64,000 bases of DNA from Neostapfia colusana (Eukaryota; Streptophyta; Magnoliopsida; Poales; Poaceae). The stretch is taken from contig JASWHV010000001.1 of NCBI GenBank assembly GCA_030760725.1, forward strand, positions 77,893,683 through 77,957,682. Reading direction: 5' to 3'. The notes below the pieces were generated by a model. The model was given only the letters and a program-made list of their open reading frames with translations. It ran no database searches and was not told the DNA's origin. How positions within the stretch are numbered: position 1 is the first letter of the stretch; every line of letters starts with the position of its first letter. Below are positions 19,906 to 32,645 of this stretch, one piece after another. The position numbers and the translations under genes are program-made.

Positions 19906-22900
19906 TGTCACACCCGGTTTTTCCGAAGAACAACCAAGTGAATATCACATGTATGCCAGGATCATTTTCTCATACATGTGATGACAAATAGTGAAGCATC
20001 ATTTATTACAAGCCAGGTGTCGAATATAAATAAGTCTTACATCACAAATGTCTCAATGAACACTAATGCTTCATCACAAGTAAATAAACTAGCAGCGGAA
20101 TATTATTCTTTAGGGCTCCATCACAGGTGTTGCCCGGGGGTCTTCATGAACCTAAAAACCTTCCTCGGGTCCAAAATCTTGGTCATTATACACCACCTCA
20201 TTATCTTGACCTGAGCAGCAATATAAACCAACAAATATGCAAGGTTGAGTACCAATGGTACTCAGCAAGTGTGGGAAAATTATATCATGCATGGCTAGAA
20301 CAAGGAGAGGTTGAACTCATGGTTAAAGCACTACGCAATTAATACCTATCACCTTAGCTTATTAAGCACCTACATTACTACACAGGTGAAATGATCCAAA
20401 TCTCCCATCCCATCATCATAAACCAATAACCATAATTATCATTTCCAATGTTAAGCTCCCCGCTTAACTTCCAAAACCATCAATTCTCTAATCATGAATA
20501 AGTCCAGGCCGCTCTTAACCGTGAGCACGGCTGTCAAGACAGTTTTGACTCTGCAGAGTTTGTACCACTGTACCCACAAGTAGTGATTTCATCCCCCGTT
20601 GCCGGGTGGACTAAAAGAACCTCCATTATGCCAGTGGCTACGATCCACATTCACACTTCCCAGGTGTGTAGCCAGGAGATCACTACGAAGCCTTTACAAA
20701 GGGATTCCCGACGAGCGTGGGCCCACTGAGGTTTCACCCCTAACAGCATACAAGAGGCTCCAACCCCGCTGCAGTGGCCCCCTCTTGAGCCTTGCGGTTC
20801 ATATGGTAGTCCAGCTGACACCTACTCCCCGCACCATCCAACACACCCATACTACGCCGGGGATACACCTAATTAATTGGCTAAGCTGCCCCATCTCAGC
20901 ATGTGGTTGGCACTGTAAAGCCGGGTTACATGCTCCATGAACCGGTCCTTAGGATCCAGGCAAGTACTAAACACAAACCCAAGTCTCGTGCACCCAGCAC
21001 ACAACCAAAACATCCAACTTGCCTTGATCCCTACCTCTACATAACTCATAATAGCTCATTCAAGAGTATGGTAATGTAAACTGATGATCTCATGTCCCAA
21101 TTATCCCATTCTAAGCATGGCTAAGCATATGCATGTATATAAATGACATGACAAAATAAATCCCAACCCAAGCTTCAAGGAAATAAGGTAATGCAATTCT
21201 AGGGAAACTTCCTAGCAGGGGTTTCATATTTAACTTGACAATGCAAATAATTCTATCTACACATCCTAGCATAGGATCAAAGTGGTCAAGGACACTTGCC
21301 TCCTTCTTGCTGCTCTTGAAATGGGTAATCTTGGTCTTGGAATTGAATAACTTGTTCTTGAGCAGGTTCTACTTCATACCATCACACATAGCAAAAGAAA
21401 AACAACAATCATAAGACATAGTTCACACTTCTACTTCATACAAACCACACATTCACATTTATGAAAGTTTCTTTACCATTTTATGTGTTGTGGGTACTCT
21501 ATGTGTGTTGATTTGGGGCTTGCATACACTTTTATTTACATGTGTATGATTCCTACTTTGGTGTTCATATTTATACTCACATACTATATATGTATATACA
21601 TGTATATATGTGTGTTTCAGTTTTAAATAAATTCCTTATATATTAAACTACCAAGTATGTATGAAAAGTATTTTTCTTCTCCATATGTGCCTTCATAATT
21701 TCTATCAACCCTAAACTGAATTCTTTGTACTTTAGAAACTCCATTTATCATCTACTAGTCTCTATATTTTCAGATTTATATTCTTATGCATAATTGTGCA
21801 TTTTATTATTAAATTAGTAATACACACTACCTAAACAGATTAGGTTCTGGTCCTAAATAAGTTAAGATCATATTTTGACCTTGGCTTCTGATGTATACTA
21901 TTTCATAATTATTTTCCCTATTTTTCTTTAACTATTCTTTACTTAAAAATGTGTCCCTATACTATTAAATGTGAATAATAGATGAAACAGATTTATTTCA
22001 GCCCCAAAAATATATTTTTATCTCACTCCAAAGTTTTCTAAGTACTGAGAAAGTTTTTAATAATTTTGACAATTAGGTTTGTCCCCCTTTTTAATATTTA
22101 AACACTAGTTACATATTCAATTTTCTAAATTAAATACTAAACAGGGCTAAAATAATGAATTCACCCCATTACAGGGTCTATAATATTATTTTCATAATTT
22201 CCAGGGGTCTAGCTACACTTTTCAGAGGTGTTTTTCTTAATTTCTATTAAGTCTAGGGGCTAAAACTGATTTTTAAATGAATTTACATGATTTTCTGGAG
22301 TTCTAGGGGCTAGATCTGAAGTTTCCGGGGCTAGCTCTCAATTCCAGAGAACCCCAGGGGGTAGCACGTAAGAATTCCAGTCTTTATAACGCGGGGCTGA
22401 CGTGGACCGTCTGATTTTAAACCGACGGCTGAGATTATAACATCGAACCGGTACGCGGGGTTTTAAAGTCTACCGTGCGATTTAAAATAAACGGCGCACA
22501 AGCGGCCACGTCGCTCTGATCGAGCGCGGGCGGCGCTGCCGGCGGCGCACGGCGGCGGGAAAGCGGCGATCTCGCCGGAAACTTTCGGATCCTCGAGAAT
22601 TCTGCCTAGAACTGTGATCTTATGGCCTAGATCGGTAGAGGGGAGGTCAGGGATCTCACCTCGGGGGTTTTCTCGAGCTCGGGGGTCCTGGAAAGTGCTC
22701 GGCGGCGAGGTCCGAGGCAAAACCACGGCGAAGCTCGTCGGAGCTGGATTTGCACCGTAAGTCTTCGGGTTTTCTGCACCTGCAAAGTTCCCCGGAGGCG
22801 GTGGATCAAGACCAACGAGTTAGATCAGAGTTTCCGAGCTTAGATCGGCCAGAATTCACCGGCGAAGTCTCGGTGCTCACCGGAGTGAAAATCGGCGATC

Positions 22901-23370
22901 GCGTGAGAAAAACTGATCGGATCGGTTGTTTTTATAGCCGGGGGAGGGCGGTGGTTCTGTTGTGATCGAGTTGGAGTCCGCTGGGACCGAAATTCGGCTG
23001 CGGGAACGAGTTTCCAATCGGTTAAGATCGAGCGCGCGCGCGGGGAAAGAAGTCCGGGGTCGCGGGGGCTCGGGTTAGGGATGACAGGCGGGTCCCACCC
23101 GTCAGCGAGGGGCAGCGCGGCGCGCGCTGGGGGCGGGCTGCGCGGGGGTTAGCTGGGCCGGCTGGGGTTTCGGCCCACTGACCAGTTTTTTTCTGGTTTT
23201 CCTTTTTCTTTTTCATTTCTTTTCTGTTTTGAGTATAATTTGAATTCCAGTTTGAATTTGAATTTTTGCAAAACATGCAATACGTCCAAAAATTTCTAAA
23301 TTCCCCTCTGAACATGGTTTATGGTTCTAAATCAAAATTTGAGTCTTGACTAAAAATTTGGGGTGTTACA
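19906..23370 (-). repeat. 3' LTR of element F (3465 bp)
   Basis: On the minus strand it runs from TGTAACACCC (at 23370) to GGGTGTGACA (at 19906). It lies next to the polypurine tract at 23371-23384. It is nearly identical to the 5' LTR of F at 29184-32645. Confidence 0.94.
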
Positions 23371-23384
23371 GCTCTACCCCCCTT
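23371..23384 (-). other. Polypurine tract of element F
   Basis: AAGGGGGGTAGAGC on the minus strand, immediately before the 3' LTR. Confidence 0.85.
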
Positions 23385-23415
23385 AAAAGAAATCTCGCCC
23401 TCGAGATTGGTGTTT

Positions 23416-26400
23416 CTAAGAAAACAATTCCGGAAATTGTGCCTTAAGCTCATCTTCCCGTTCCCAGGTGGCTTCCTCTTCTGAGTGATGCTTCCACTGC
23501 ACCTTGCACATCCTGATTCTCTTATTTCTGGTGAGGCGTTCCATTGTCTCCAAAATCTTGCATGGTTGCTCGGCATAAGACAAATCCTCAGCTACATCCA
23601 CTTCGTTCATGGGTAACACCTCCTCAGGCGTCCTCAGACATTTCTTGAGTTGCGACACATGGAACACATCGTGCACGTCCGACAGATGAACCGGCAACTC
23701 TAGTTGGTACGCCACTTCGCCTTTTCTTTCCAAAACTTGAAAGGGTCCGATGTATCGAGGTGACAACTTCCCTTTCACCTTGAACCGACGAAGTCCTCTG
23801 ATAGGGGACACCTTGAGATAAACATAGTCTCCCACGTTGAAAACGAGCTCTCTTCTTCGTACATCAGCATAATTCTTCTGGCGTGTCTGTGCTATCCTCA
23901 AGTTGTTGCGAATCTCCCTCACCTTTGCCTCGGCTTCTTGTAGCACTTCGGGACCAAACACTTTACTTTCTCCTGTTTGGTTCCAAAATAGGGGAGTTCT
24001 GCATTTCCTTCCATACAAAGCTTCAAACGGTGACATCTTCATACTAGCTTGATAACTGTTGTTATAGGAAAACTCCGCATACGGTAAGTTCTTGTCCCAA
24101 CTCCTATTGTTTTTGAGTGCACATGCCCTCAACATGTCTGCAAGAATCTGATTGGTTCTCTCCGTCTGCCCGTCAGTTTGGGGATGATAGGCAGAACTGA
24201 AGTTCAGATGGGTTCCCATGGTTTCATGCAACTTTTGCCAAAACCTCGAGGTGAACTGTGTCCCTCGGTCCGACACTATCTTCTTTGGCACTCCATGGTA
24301 ACACACAATCCTTGACATGTACAATTCTGCCAATGTGGATCCGCTGTAGTTTTCCTTCACCGGAATGAAATGAGCTACCTTGGTTAGCCTATCAATAATA
24401 ACCCATATTGAATCATACCCGGACTGGGTCCTAGGCAATCCCACGACAAAATCCATGCTGATCTCTTCCCACTTCCATTCAGGTACTTTGAGTGGTTGCA
24501 GCAATCCCGCGGGTCGTTGATGTTCTGCTTTGACCAACTGACATGTGTCACATAGGGCAACATGTTCCGCGACATCTCGCTTCATGCCATACCACCAATA
24601 CCTGCTTTTGAGGTCCTGATACATCTTCGTACTCCCAGGATGAATGGAATAGTCGGAATCGTGAGCCTCCTTCAAAATTAATTTACGAATCTCCTTTACT
24701 TCTGGCACACAGATCCTTTTCCCATGCCACACCGTTCCTTGTTCATCCTCTCTAAAACCAGGAGCTTTATTTTCCTTGATGAGCTGTCTGATCTCTTGTA
24801 TCTTCTCATCATTCTTTTGTCCCTCGCGTATGTCTCGCTCAAGTGTGGAGTCCACTTCCATGGCGATGGCTTCACCACTATTTACTAGACATAGATTGAG
24901 CCTTATAACCTCGTCCTTCAATTCTGCAGGCATATCCTTCAAGCTCAACTTATTGACCTGCACTTTCCGACTCAAAGCATCGGCCACGACGTTTGCTTTC
25001 CCGGGATGATAGTTGATGCCTACATCAAAGTCATTGATTAGCTCTAACCATCTCCTTTGTCTAAGGTTGAGATCTGGCTGTGTGAATATGTACTTCAAAC
25101 TCTTATGATCCGTATATATCTCTGTCCTCTTCCCCATCAAATAGTGCCGCCAAATTTTCAACGCGTGTACCACTGCAGCTAGTTCTAAGTCATGTGTAGG
25201 ATAGTTCTTCTCGTGCTTCCGAAGCTGCCGGGATGCATATGCCACGACATGTCCCTCTTGCATGAGAACACATCCCAACCCGTTTCCAGAGGCATCGCAG
25301 TACACCGTGAAATTCTTCTGCATATCTGGCATAACCAACACGGGGGCTGTTGTCAATCTCTTCTTTAGCTCCTGAAAGCTCGTATCGCACTGTGGCGTCC
25401 AGGTGAATGTGATTCCCTTTTCCAACAGTTTGGTGAGAGGTCTCGAGATCTTGGAGAATCCCTCAATAAACCGTCGATAGTATCCAGCCAATCCCAAAAA
25501 GCTTCGAACTTCCCCGACATTTGCAGGGGTTTTCCATTTCTGGATATCTTCGATTTTGGCGGGATCTACGGAGATTCCTCCCTCCGAGATTATATGTCCT
25601 AAAAAGGGAACTCTCTTTAGCCAAAACTCACACTTGCTCAACTTGGCATATAGTTGGTGTTCTCTCAGCCTTTGTAACACCAACCTTAGATGTTTCTCAT
25701 GTTCTTCTTCATCTTTGGAGAAGACGAGAATATCATCTATGAAAACCACCACAAATTTGTCCAGATATTCCATGAATACCTTGTTCATGAGGTACATGAA
25801 ATATGCCGGGGCATTGGTTAGCCCGAAAGGCATGACAGTGTATTCATACAGTCCGTACCGAGATACGAAAGCTGTCTTGGGAATATCAGATTGCCTTATC
25901 TTGAGTTGGTGGTATCCCGACCTGAGATCAATTTTCGAGAACACGCAAGCTCCCCTCAACTGATCAAACAAGTCTTCAATGCGGGGTAATGGATACTTGT
26001 TCTTGATGGTCACCTCATTCAAGGCACGGTAATCCACGCATAACCTTTGAGTTCCATCTTTCTTAGGCACAAATATTACCGGAGCTCCCCATGGTGAGGA
26101 ACTAGGGCGAACATACCCCTTTTCCGTCAATTCTCTCAAATGATCCTTGAGCTCTTCTAGCTGCTTGGAGTCCATTCGATAAGGTCTCTTGTATATCGGG
26201 GCTGTTCCCGGTACTAGCTCGATTGCGAATTCCAAGTCACGGTCAGGAGGCATTCCTGGCAACTCCTCCGGAAAAACATCTGGATATTCCCTGATAGTCC
26301 TGATTTCCTCAACTTTCACCTCCACTTGATTTAATTTAATGTCCCTCCTAGGCTCGTGTATCGTTATGAACTTTACTCTTGTGCCACTAGGGTGAGTTAG

Positions 26401-27885
26401 TTCCACCGTTCTGGTCGAACAATGGATGATTCCATTATGTTTGGTCAACCAATCCATACCCAAAATAATATCTATCCCTTGTGAATCGATCACTATGAGG
26501 TTAGCGGTAAATACTACCCCATTAATGTCTAGGTTCACTTTGGGACACACTTGTCTTGTCCTTATTTCTCCACCTGGAGAATTTACCGCTAGCATATGGT
26601 TCATTTGTGTGGTTGCTAGGTCATGCTTCTTAACAAACCCTTGAGCAATGAACGAATGGGTAGCACCAGAATCAAACAGCAGAGTTGCAAGGTGTAAATT
26701 GGCAGGAAACTTACCAACTACCACGTCGGGTGCCTCTTGTGCTTCCTCCATAGTGACGTGGTTCACCCGTCCTCTCATTACGTTCTGCTGCTGTGGCTGC
26801 GTGGGCTTCTTCTTTGGACACTTATGGGCGTAGTGCCCCACTTCACCACAGCTGAAACATTGCACCCCAATCTTAGATGCTTGGCCCTTGTTGTCTTGGG
26901 GTTGGTTTGGGGGTCCTTGCACTGCTGGTCGAGGTGGATATGCAGGGCGAGGCTGTTGTACAAACTGACGTTGCGGCTGTGCTGGTGCTGCGGGAGGCCT
27001 GTAGTTTGGGTTGTACCCTCTTGGTGCTGAATAGGGTACCGCAGCACGGCTCGTCTGCCCCGTAGGTTGCTACATCATACGTGGGCGGGTGTTGCTCCCT
27101 GAGGCTTGATGTGACCACCCAGCCTTCCTCTTATTCTCATTTTCCAGAGCCTTCAGCTTCCTTTCCACCACAAATGCTCTGTCCACCATCTTTTGAAAGC
27201 TTTCATACTCATTGGAGGACATTGCACACTGCATCTCTGCGGTAAGTCCTTCCACGAAACAATCTTGTTTCTGCTCATCTGTCTCTATGTCTCGTGGAGC
27301 ATAACGGGATAGTTGAGTGAATTTAGTGAGGTATTCCCTCACCGTCATGTTTCCCTGCTGCAGTCCCAAAAACTCTTTCCTCTTGTTTTTGAGTTCACCT
27401 CTTGGGATGTAATGGTTGCGGAAGCTACGCTTGAACTCTTCCCAAGTGATGCTCTCAGGGTCATGATGGGCGGCCACGTAGGCGGTCCACCAATCAGCAG
27501 CAGGTCCCTGCAATTGATGAGAGGCAAACAGCACCCTCTCATACCCTTGGCATTGTATGATTCTCATCTTACTTTCAATGGTCTTCAGCCAATCATCTGC
27601 CTCCAGAGGTTCAGCAGCACTTGCAAACTTTGGAGGTTGAGTTCCTAGAAACTCACTCAACCTTGGTTGGCGTGGTGCAGCTTGTGGAGGTGGAACTTGA
27701 TGCAAGTTGGCCACTACTTGAGTCAAGTTCTGGATGAGCTGATTTTGATTCTCCAGCATTTGGTGGAGAGGATCAACTTCTTCACGGCGACCACCCCGGT
27801 TCTGGCCTCCAGAAAGATGAGAGTTGCATGCCTCATCATTGTTGTTGGCGGGGTTGGCAGCACGTCCTTTTCCTCTTCCGGCCAT
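23416..27885 (-). pseudogene. gag-pol: gag-pol of element F with one amber codon
   Basis: Same length as E's frame (1490 codons with stop). The only break is TAG at 27070-27072, where E has CAG, in gag before the CCHC knuckle. Everything downstream is in the same frame: CCHC, DSGATH protease, RT with MPFGLTNAP and FIDD, RNase H, integrase and chromodomain. The conserved RT residues that are changed in E (Asp in RIEDLF, Leu in MPFGLTNAP) are normal here. The base context after the stop is CAACCT. Without readthrough only a 271-codon truncated Gag would be made. Confidence 0.92.
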
Positions 27886-28187
27886 CTGGCAGAATCAACA
27901 AATGTTAATTTGAAAGCATTTAGTATCATCTTACTACTTTCACTTATTTGTACTTTGAAGTGTTGAAGTTTTGTTAAAATCTTACGAGGGTTTTATATCT
28001 CACACCCAATAAATGCACTATTATTTCCTGTGGGTTCACACACCAAAGCAAAACAATCTGAAGACGAGGCTGTGGACACTTGCTCATGGCTTCCACAACT
28101 CACGTCACACACCAAGCATTATCACACCATTAACTACGTAACGACTCGACTACTCGACCTCTTGCTAGCTAGGGGAAAGACTCTACA

Positions 28188-28967
28188 CTACTCATCCTCT
28201 TGAGCTGGCTCCTCGGGATCTTCCTCCTCATTTCGGCTACCTTCTGACTCTGCTTTGGGTGGGGAGGCTGCTGGTGGAGAAGTACGACGACGCCTGATTG
28301 CTCGGCGATCCGGGGAGTCAGGGGTCCATGGATCACTTACGGTGACACACAGTTCATTCCCATCTCCTCTTTCTCTCGCCTTTAAGCAAGCTCGCAGCAA
28401 TGCCTCCGTCTCCTTCAGAGTATCTCGGACATCCTGAAGCTCTTGTTGACACTCCTGCAGTCGAGTGCTGAGCATAGCAGCATCCTCCAAGCACAAGTCC
28501 ATGTGCTCATGGGAAGTCCCTTGCTGCACTGGTGGGTACTTGTACTCCGCGGTACCACTCTCACGTTGGAGGACATACATGTACTCAGTTTTGTCCAAGT
28601 GGCGACGATAGATGTGGCTCTGGCAGGTGATGGCATCCCAAGTGACATCTCTCTCCGCGTCAACTTGTGTTGCTCGACAAGCTGGAGAGTGGTGGATCTT
28701 AAGCAGCTGATTCTCGTGTATAATCCTCATCTCCGAACTCCATTCTTCCCTCTTCTCCCGGATGGTCCTGGTGGAGTTATAGTGGATGATGAGCTTGCCC
28801 GTATTGCCGGCGGCTTCGAGCATACGTCGAAGACGGCGCAACAAATCTCCTACTGCCAATCCGTAGGAAAGGTACGTCACTGGACGACTCTCCTCTCTTT
28901 CAGCAAGGGCAACTACGGGAACTCTCCCTCCCGTGGACTTACGAGCGGTGCGAATCATGCGAACCAT
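28188..28967 (-). CDS. orf0: orf0 of element F: 259-aa protein with histone H3-like N terminus
   Basis: Intact and the same length as in D and E. It keeps the N terminus MVRMIRTARKSTGGRVP unchanged. It differs from E's orf0 at only a few residues (for example DAITCQ for EAITCQ). The probable coiled coil (about 156-201), basic patch RRAIRRRR (221-228), Ser-Pro motifs and acidic end (about 242-259) are all present. The ATG directly follows a pyrimidine-rich stretch ending in AG. About 300 bp separate its stop from the gag ATG. Molecular role unknown. Confidence 0.8.
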   Translation of the reverse strand: MVRMIRTARKSTGGRVPVVALAEREESRPVTYLSYGLAVGDLLRRLRRMLEAAGNTGKLIIHYNSTRTIREKREEWSSEMRIIHENQLLKIHHSPACRATQVDAERDVTWDAITCQSHIYRRHLDKTEYMYVLQRESGTAEYKYPPVQQGTSHEHMDLCLEDAAMLSTRLQECQQELQDVRDTLKETEALLRACLKARERGDGNELCVTVSDPWTPDSPDRRAIRRRRTSPPAASPPKAESEGSRNEEEDPEEPAQEDE

Positions 28968-31935
28968 CTAAAACAAAAGAATTTAAAATTAGGTTAGATA
29001 AAATCTCAAACAAAAATCCTATTTTGAATGAAAGTTGGGGTAAGATGAAGAAAATGACCCTTTTAATAACACTTTTTCACCCACACCTTGGAAAATAGTT
29101 TTTAAGAAAATAGGGCCCTTAAATACGTCCATTTCTACCTAGGTCCACGTGCCTACGGGCAACCTTGGCTCTGATACCACCTCTGTCACACCCGGTTTTT
29201 CCGAAGAACAACCAAGTGAATATCACATGTATGCCAGGATCATTTTCTCATACATGTGATGACAAATAGTGAAGCATCATTTATTACAAGCCAGGTGTCG
29301 AATATAAATAAGTCTTAGATCACAAATGTCTCAATGAACACTAATGCTTCATCACAAGTAAATAAACTAGCAGCGGAATATTATTCTTTAGGGCTCCATC
29401 ACAGGTGTTGCCCGGGGGTCTTCATGAACCTAAAAACCTTCCTCGGGTCCAAAATCTTGGTCATTATACACCACCTCATTATCTTGACCTGAGCAGCAAT
29501 ATAAACCAACAAATATGCAAGGTTGAGTACCAATGGTACTCAGCAAGTGTAGGAAAATTATATCATGCATGGCTAGAACAAGGAGAGGTTGAACTCATGG
29601 TTAAAGCACTACGCAATTAATACCTATCACCTTAGCTTATTAAGCACCTACATTACTACACAGGTGAAATGATCCAAATCTCCCATCCCATCATCATAAA
29701 CCAATAACCATAATTATCATTTCCAATGTTAAGCTCCCCGCTTAACTTCCAAAACCATCAATTCTCTAATCATGAATAAGTCCAGGCCGCTCTTAACCGT
29801 GAGCACGGCTGTCAAGACAGTTTTGACTCTGCAGAGTTTGTACCACTGTACCCACAAGTAGTGATTTCATCCCCCGTTGCCGGGTGGACTAAAAGAACCT
29901 CCATTATGCCAGTGGCTACGATCCACATTCACACTTCCCAGGTGTGTAGCCAGGAGATCACTACGAAGCCTTTACAAAGGGATTCCCGACGAGCGTGGGC
30001 CCACTGAGGTTTCACCCCTAACAGCATACAAGAGGCTCCAACCCCGCTGCAGTGGCCCCCTCTTGAGCCTTGCGGTTCATATGGTAGTCCAGCTGACACC
30101 TACTCCCCGCACCATCCAACACACCCATACTACGCCGGGGATACACCTAATTAATTGGCTAAGCTGCCCCATCTCAGCATGTGGTTGGCACTGTAAAGCC
30201 GGGTTACATGCTCCATGAACCGGTCCTTAGGATCCAGGCAAGTACTAAACACAAACCCAAGTCTCGTGCACCCAGCACACAACCAAAACATCCAACTTGC
30301 CTTGATCCCTACCTCTACATAACTCATAATAGCTCATTCAAGAGTATGGTAATGTAAACTGATGATCTCATGTCCCAATTATCCCATTCTAAGCATGGCT
30401 AAGCATATGCATGTATATAAATGACATGACAAAATAAATCCCAACCCAAGCTTCAAGGAAATAAGGTAATGCAATTCTAGGGAAACTTCCTAGCAGGGGT
30501 TTCATATTTAACTTGACAATGCAAATAATTCTATCTACACATCCTAGCATAGGATCAAAGTGGTCAAGGACACTTGCCTCCTTCTTGCTGCTCTTGAAAT
30601 GGGTAGTCTTGGTCTTGGAATTGAATAACTTGTTCTTGAGCAGGTTCTACTTCATACCATCACACATAGCAAAAGAAAAACAACAATCATAAGACATAGT
30701 TCACACTTCTACTTCATACAAACCACACATTCACATTTATGAAAGTTTCTTTACCATTTTATGTGTTGTGGGTACTCTATGTGTGTTGATTTGGGGCTTG
30801 CATACACTTTTATTTACATGTGTATGATTCCTACTTTGGTGTTCATATTTATACTCACATACTATATATGTATATACATGTATATATGTGTGTTTCAGTT
30901 TTAAATAAATTCCTTATATATTAAACTACCAAGTATGTATGAAAAGTATTTTTCTTCTCCATATGTGCCTTCATAATTTCTATCAACCCTAAACTGAATT
31001 CTTTGTACTTTAGAAACTCCATTTATCATCTACTAGTCTCTATATTTTCAGATTTATATTCTTATGCATAATTGTGCATTTTATTATTAAATTAGTAATA
31101 CACACTACCTAAACAGATTAGGTTCTGGTCCTAAATAAGTTAAGATCATATTTTGACCTTGGCTTCTGATGTATACTATTTCATAATTATTTTCCCTATT
31201 TTTCTTTAACTATTCTTTACTTAAAAATGTGTCCCTATACTATTAAATGTGAATAATAGATGAAACAGATTTATTTCAGCCCCAAAAATATATTTTTATC
31301 TCACTCCAAAGTTTTCTAAGTACTGAGAAAGTTTTTAATAATTTTGACAATTAGGTTTGTCCCCCTTTTTAATATTTAAACACTAGTTACATATTCAATT
31401 TTCTAAATTAAATACTAAACAGGGCTAAAATAATGAATTCACCCCATTACAGGGTCTATAATATTATTTTCATAATTTCCAGGGGTCTAGCTACACTTTT
31501 CAGAGGTGTTTTTCTTAATTTCTATTAAGTCTAGGGGCTAAAACTGATTTTTAAATGAATTTACATGATTTTCTGGAGTTCCAGGGGCTAGATCTGAAGT
31601 TTCCGGGGCTAGCTCTCAATTCCAGAGAACCCCAGGGGGTAGCACGTAAGAATTCCAGTCTTTATAACGCAGGGCTGACGTGGACCGTCTGATTTTAAAC
31701 CGACGGCGAGATTATAACATCGAACCGGTACGCGGGGTTTTAAAGTCTACCGTGCGATTTAAAATAAACGGCGCACAAGCGGCCACGTCGCTCTGATCGA
31801 GCGCGGGCGGCGCTGCCGGCGGCGCACGGCGGCGGAAAGCGGCGATCTCGCCGGAAACTTTCGGATCCTCGAGAATTCTGCCTAGAACTGTGATCTTATG
31901 GCCTAGATCGGTAGAGGGGAGGTCAGGGATCTCAC
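28968..31935 (-). other. Predicted leader intron 2 of element F, ending at the orf0 ATG
   Basis: On the minus strand, donor GAG/GTGAGATC at 31935 and acceptor TTTTGTTTTAG ending at 28968. The preceding exon is 31936-32055 (120 nt, no ATG) and the first intron 32056-32156 (101 nt). CTAAC and CTAAT lie about 25-30 nt before the acceptor. F is the only complete copy in which this predicted intron is uninterrupted between its own 5' LTR and orf0 besides D. Confidence 0.45.
29167..29179 (-). other. Primer binding site of element F (initiator Met tRNA)
   Basis: TGGTATCAGAGCC on the minus strand, four bases inside the 5' LTR end. Confidence 0.9.
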
Positions 31936-32645
31936 CTCGGGGGTTTTCTCGAGCTCGGGGGTCCTGGAAAGTGCTCAGCGGCGAGGTCCGAGGCAAAACC
32001 ACGGCGAAGCTCGTCGGAGCTGGATTTGCACCGTAAGTCTTCGGGTTTTCTGCACCTGCAAAGTTCCCCGGAGGCGGTGGATCAAGACCAACGAGTTAGA
32101 TCAGAGTTTCCGAGCTTAGATCGGCCAGAATTCACCGGCGAAGTCTCGGTGCTCACCGGAGTGAAAATCGGCGATCGCGTGAGAAAAACTGATCGGATCG
32201 GTTGTTTTTATAGCCGGGGGAGGGCGGTGGTTCTGTTGTGATCGAGTTGGAGTCCGCTGGGACCGAAATTCGGCTGCGGGAACGAGTTTCCAATCGGTTA
32301 AGATCGAGCGCGCGCGCGGGGAAAGAAGTCCGGGGTCGCGGGGGCTCGGGTTAGGGATGACAGGCGGGTCCCACCCGTCAGCGAGGGGCAGCGCGGCGCG
32401 CGCGGGGGCGGGCTGCGCGGGGGTTAGCTGGGCCGGCTGGGGTTTCGGCCCACTGGCCAGTTTTTTTCTGGTTTTCCTTTTTCTTTTTCATTTCTTTTCT
32501 GTTTTGAGTATAATTTGAATTCCAGTTTGAATTTGAATTTTTGCAAAACATGCAATACGTCCAAAAATTTCTAAATTCCCCTCTGAACATGGTTTATGGT
32601 TCTAAATCAAAATTTGAGTCTTGACTAAAAATTTGGGGTGTTACA
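29184..32645 (-). repeat. 5' LTR of element F (3462 bp)
   Basis: Runs on the minus strand from TGTAACACCC (32645) to GGGTGTGACA (29184). The TATA box is at 32205-32212. It joins the internal region at the primer site and is followed on the right by the target copy TTCAA. Confidence 0.94.
32205..32212 (-). promoter_or_regulatory. TATA box of the 5' LTR of element F
   Basis: TATAAAAA on the minus strand, in the same context as in the other LTRs. It would drive transcription leftwards through F. Confidence 0.75.

Larger units (their letters stand above)
19906..32645 (-). mobile_element. Element F: complete Tekay-type retrotransposon on the minus strand
   Basis: A 12,740-bp element with both LTRs, primer site, orf0, gag-pol with one amber codon, and polypurine tract. 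It is inserted in the 5' LTR of E, in opposite orientation and of the same subfamily. By eye the two LTRs differ by about seven substitutions and three single-base indels over 3.46 kb, so it is among the youngest insertions here. Together with E it forms a very large inverted repeat. Confidence 0.95.

Noticed and set aside
24384..26833. Minor open frames inside the gag-pol regions of F, E and D
   Set aside because: They are shadows in other frames of a long, clearly recognisable coding region.
27070..27072. The TAG in F's gag as a programmed gag-pol stop
   Set aside because: E and D have CAG at this codon, and the stop lies before the CCHC knuckle, not at the gag-pol border; a simple mutation is more likely.
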